A DNA stretch of 52,708 nt from Paenibacillus bouchesdurhonensis (lineage in GTDB: Bacteria > Bacillota > Bacilli > Paenibacillales > Paenibacillaceae), in the NCBI RefSeq assembly GCF_900155685.1, contig NZ_LT732548.1, positions 660,240-712,947 of the forward strand. The letters are read 5' to 3'. How positions within the stretch are numbered: the first letter of the stretch is position 1; the number at the start of each line of letters is the position of its first letter. The position numbers and the translations under genes are program-made. The notes below the pieces were generated by a model. It did not search any database. It saw only the letters and a program-made list of their open reading frames with translations, and had not been told where the DNA came from. Shown piece by piece: positions 52,290 to 52,708 of the stretch.

Positions 52290-52708
52290 ATGACTGTGAC
52301 TGATCACGTAAACGGAAACGGAAATGTAAAGTTGAGCGCAACCGCCAACGCTACGACCAACACAACGACGAACGCAACCATCAACGCAACCGCCAACACA
52401 GACGGACTCGGAAATTCGCAAGGACAGGCAAACAAAGTAAAAGTAGCTATCGTCGGTTCCACGGGGTATGGGGGCGTGGAGCTGATTCGTTTTTTATTGG
52501 GACATCCGCGGGTGGAGATCGTCTCCGTCATTTCGGCATCGAGTGCCGGTGTGCCAATTACGGATGGGTTTCCCCATTTAACGGACATCTTGGTGAGCGA
52601 TTTGGACGGAGTCGATCCGGTCGAGATTGCTGAAAAATCCGATGTGGTATTTACTGCAACACCTTCCGGTGTAAGCAGTAAGCTTGTGCCACAATTGCTG
52701 GAAACGGG
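52290..52708 (+). CDS. argC: N-acetyl-gamma-glutamyl-phosphate reductase, 5' part, with unusual N-terminal extension
   Basis: Open to the window's end. ATG 52290 follows GAGAGG. From codon 51 on it is ArgC: VAIVGSTGYGGVELIRFL is the NADP-binding start, and VVFTATPSGVSSKLVP follows. The catalytic Cys would lie beyond the window. It catalyses the third step of arginine synthesis. The first about 50 residues are an added stretch rich in Asn, Thr and Ala (TANATTNTTTNATINATAN) not found in typical ArgC. No better start is available inside. Confidence 0.93.
   Translation, partial: MTVTDHVNGNGNVKLSATANATTNTTTNATINATANTDGLGNSQGQANKVKVAIVGSTGYGGVELIRFLLGHPRVEIVSVISASSAGVPITDGFPHLTDILVSDLDGVDPVEIAEKSDVVFTATPSGVSSKLVPQLLET

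Overview
The window looks like part of a Bacillales chromosome, most probably Paenibacillus. The evidence is the gene order comF - yvyF - flgM - flgN - flgK - flgL - fliW - csrA - fliD - fliS - hag - hpf - secA - prfB, and a copper-amine-oxidase-type stalk domain on the phage lysin, which is typical of that genus. The genus is inferred from gene content and order, without any database search.

Bases 1 to about 25250 are the right part of a siphovirus-type prophage; its integrase, repressor and replication genes would lie left of the window. From left to right it has small middle/late genes and a sigma-region-4-like regulator (19-2751), an HNH nuclease and a possible cos region (2763-3937), HK97-type packaging and head genes (4021-10715), and tail genes (10720-20602) with a frameshifted tail chaperone and an inserted homing endonuclease. 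Then come holin and amidase (21345-22396), a Bro-N antirepressor, and a block of small minus-strand genes (23427-25031) fed by two copies of one promoter/operator element. The tail module carries two apparent cargo genes with their own promoters: a membrane acyltransferase (17919-19019), and a signal-peptide protein (20666-21103) that shares its C-terminal domain with the tail-tip protein next to it.

The prophage ends inside comFA. Only the C-terminal half of this DNA-uptake helicase remains (25250-25960), and the break is at the conserved DEVDAFPY motif. comFC follows, then the late flagellar cluster (27146-35984). That cluster contains the FlgM anti-sigma factor, the filament genes and their chaperones, and the FliW-CsrA-flagellin switch with a recognisable CsrA site in the hag leader. 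SigD-type promoters precede flgM and hag.

An AT-rich flagellin glycosylation island follows (36092-43818): an unknown protein, a Maf-type glycosyltransferase, neuB, neuC and neuA for sialic-acid-type sugars, a pyruvyl transferase and an N-acetyl sugar amidotransferase. A DUF2920-like hydrolase (44538-45467) sits just beyond a cold-shock gene and may belong to the same pathway.

The right end is housekeeping: hpf, secA, prfB with its programmed frameshift, a YitT-family membrane protein, a frameshifted small secreted protein, and the start of argC, which carries an unusual Asn/Thr/Ala-rich N-terminal extension behind an ARG-box-like promoter.
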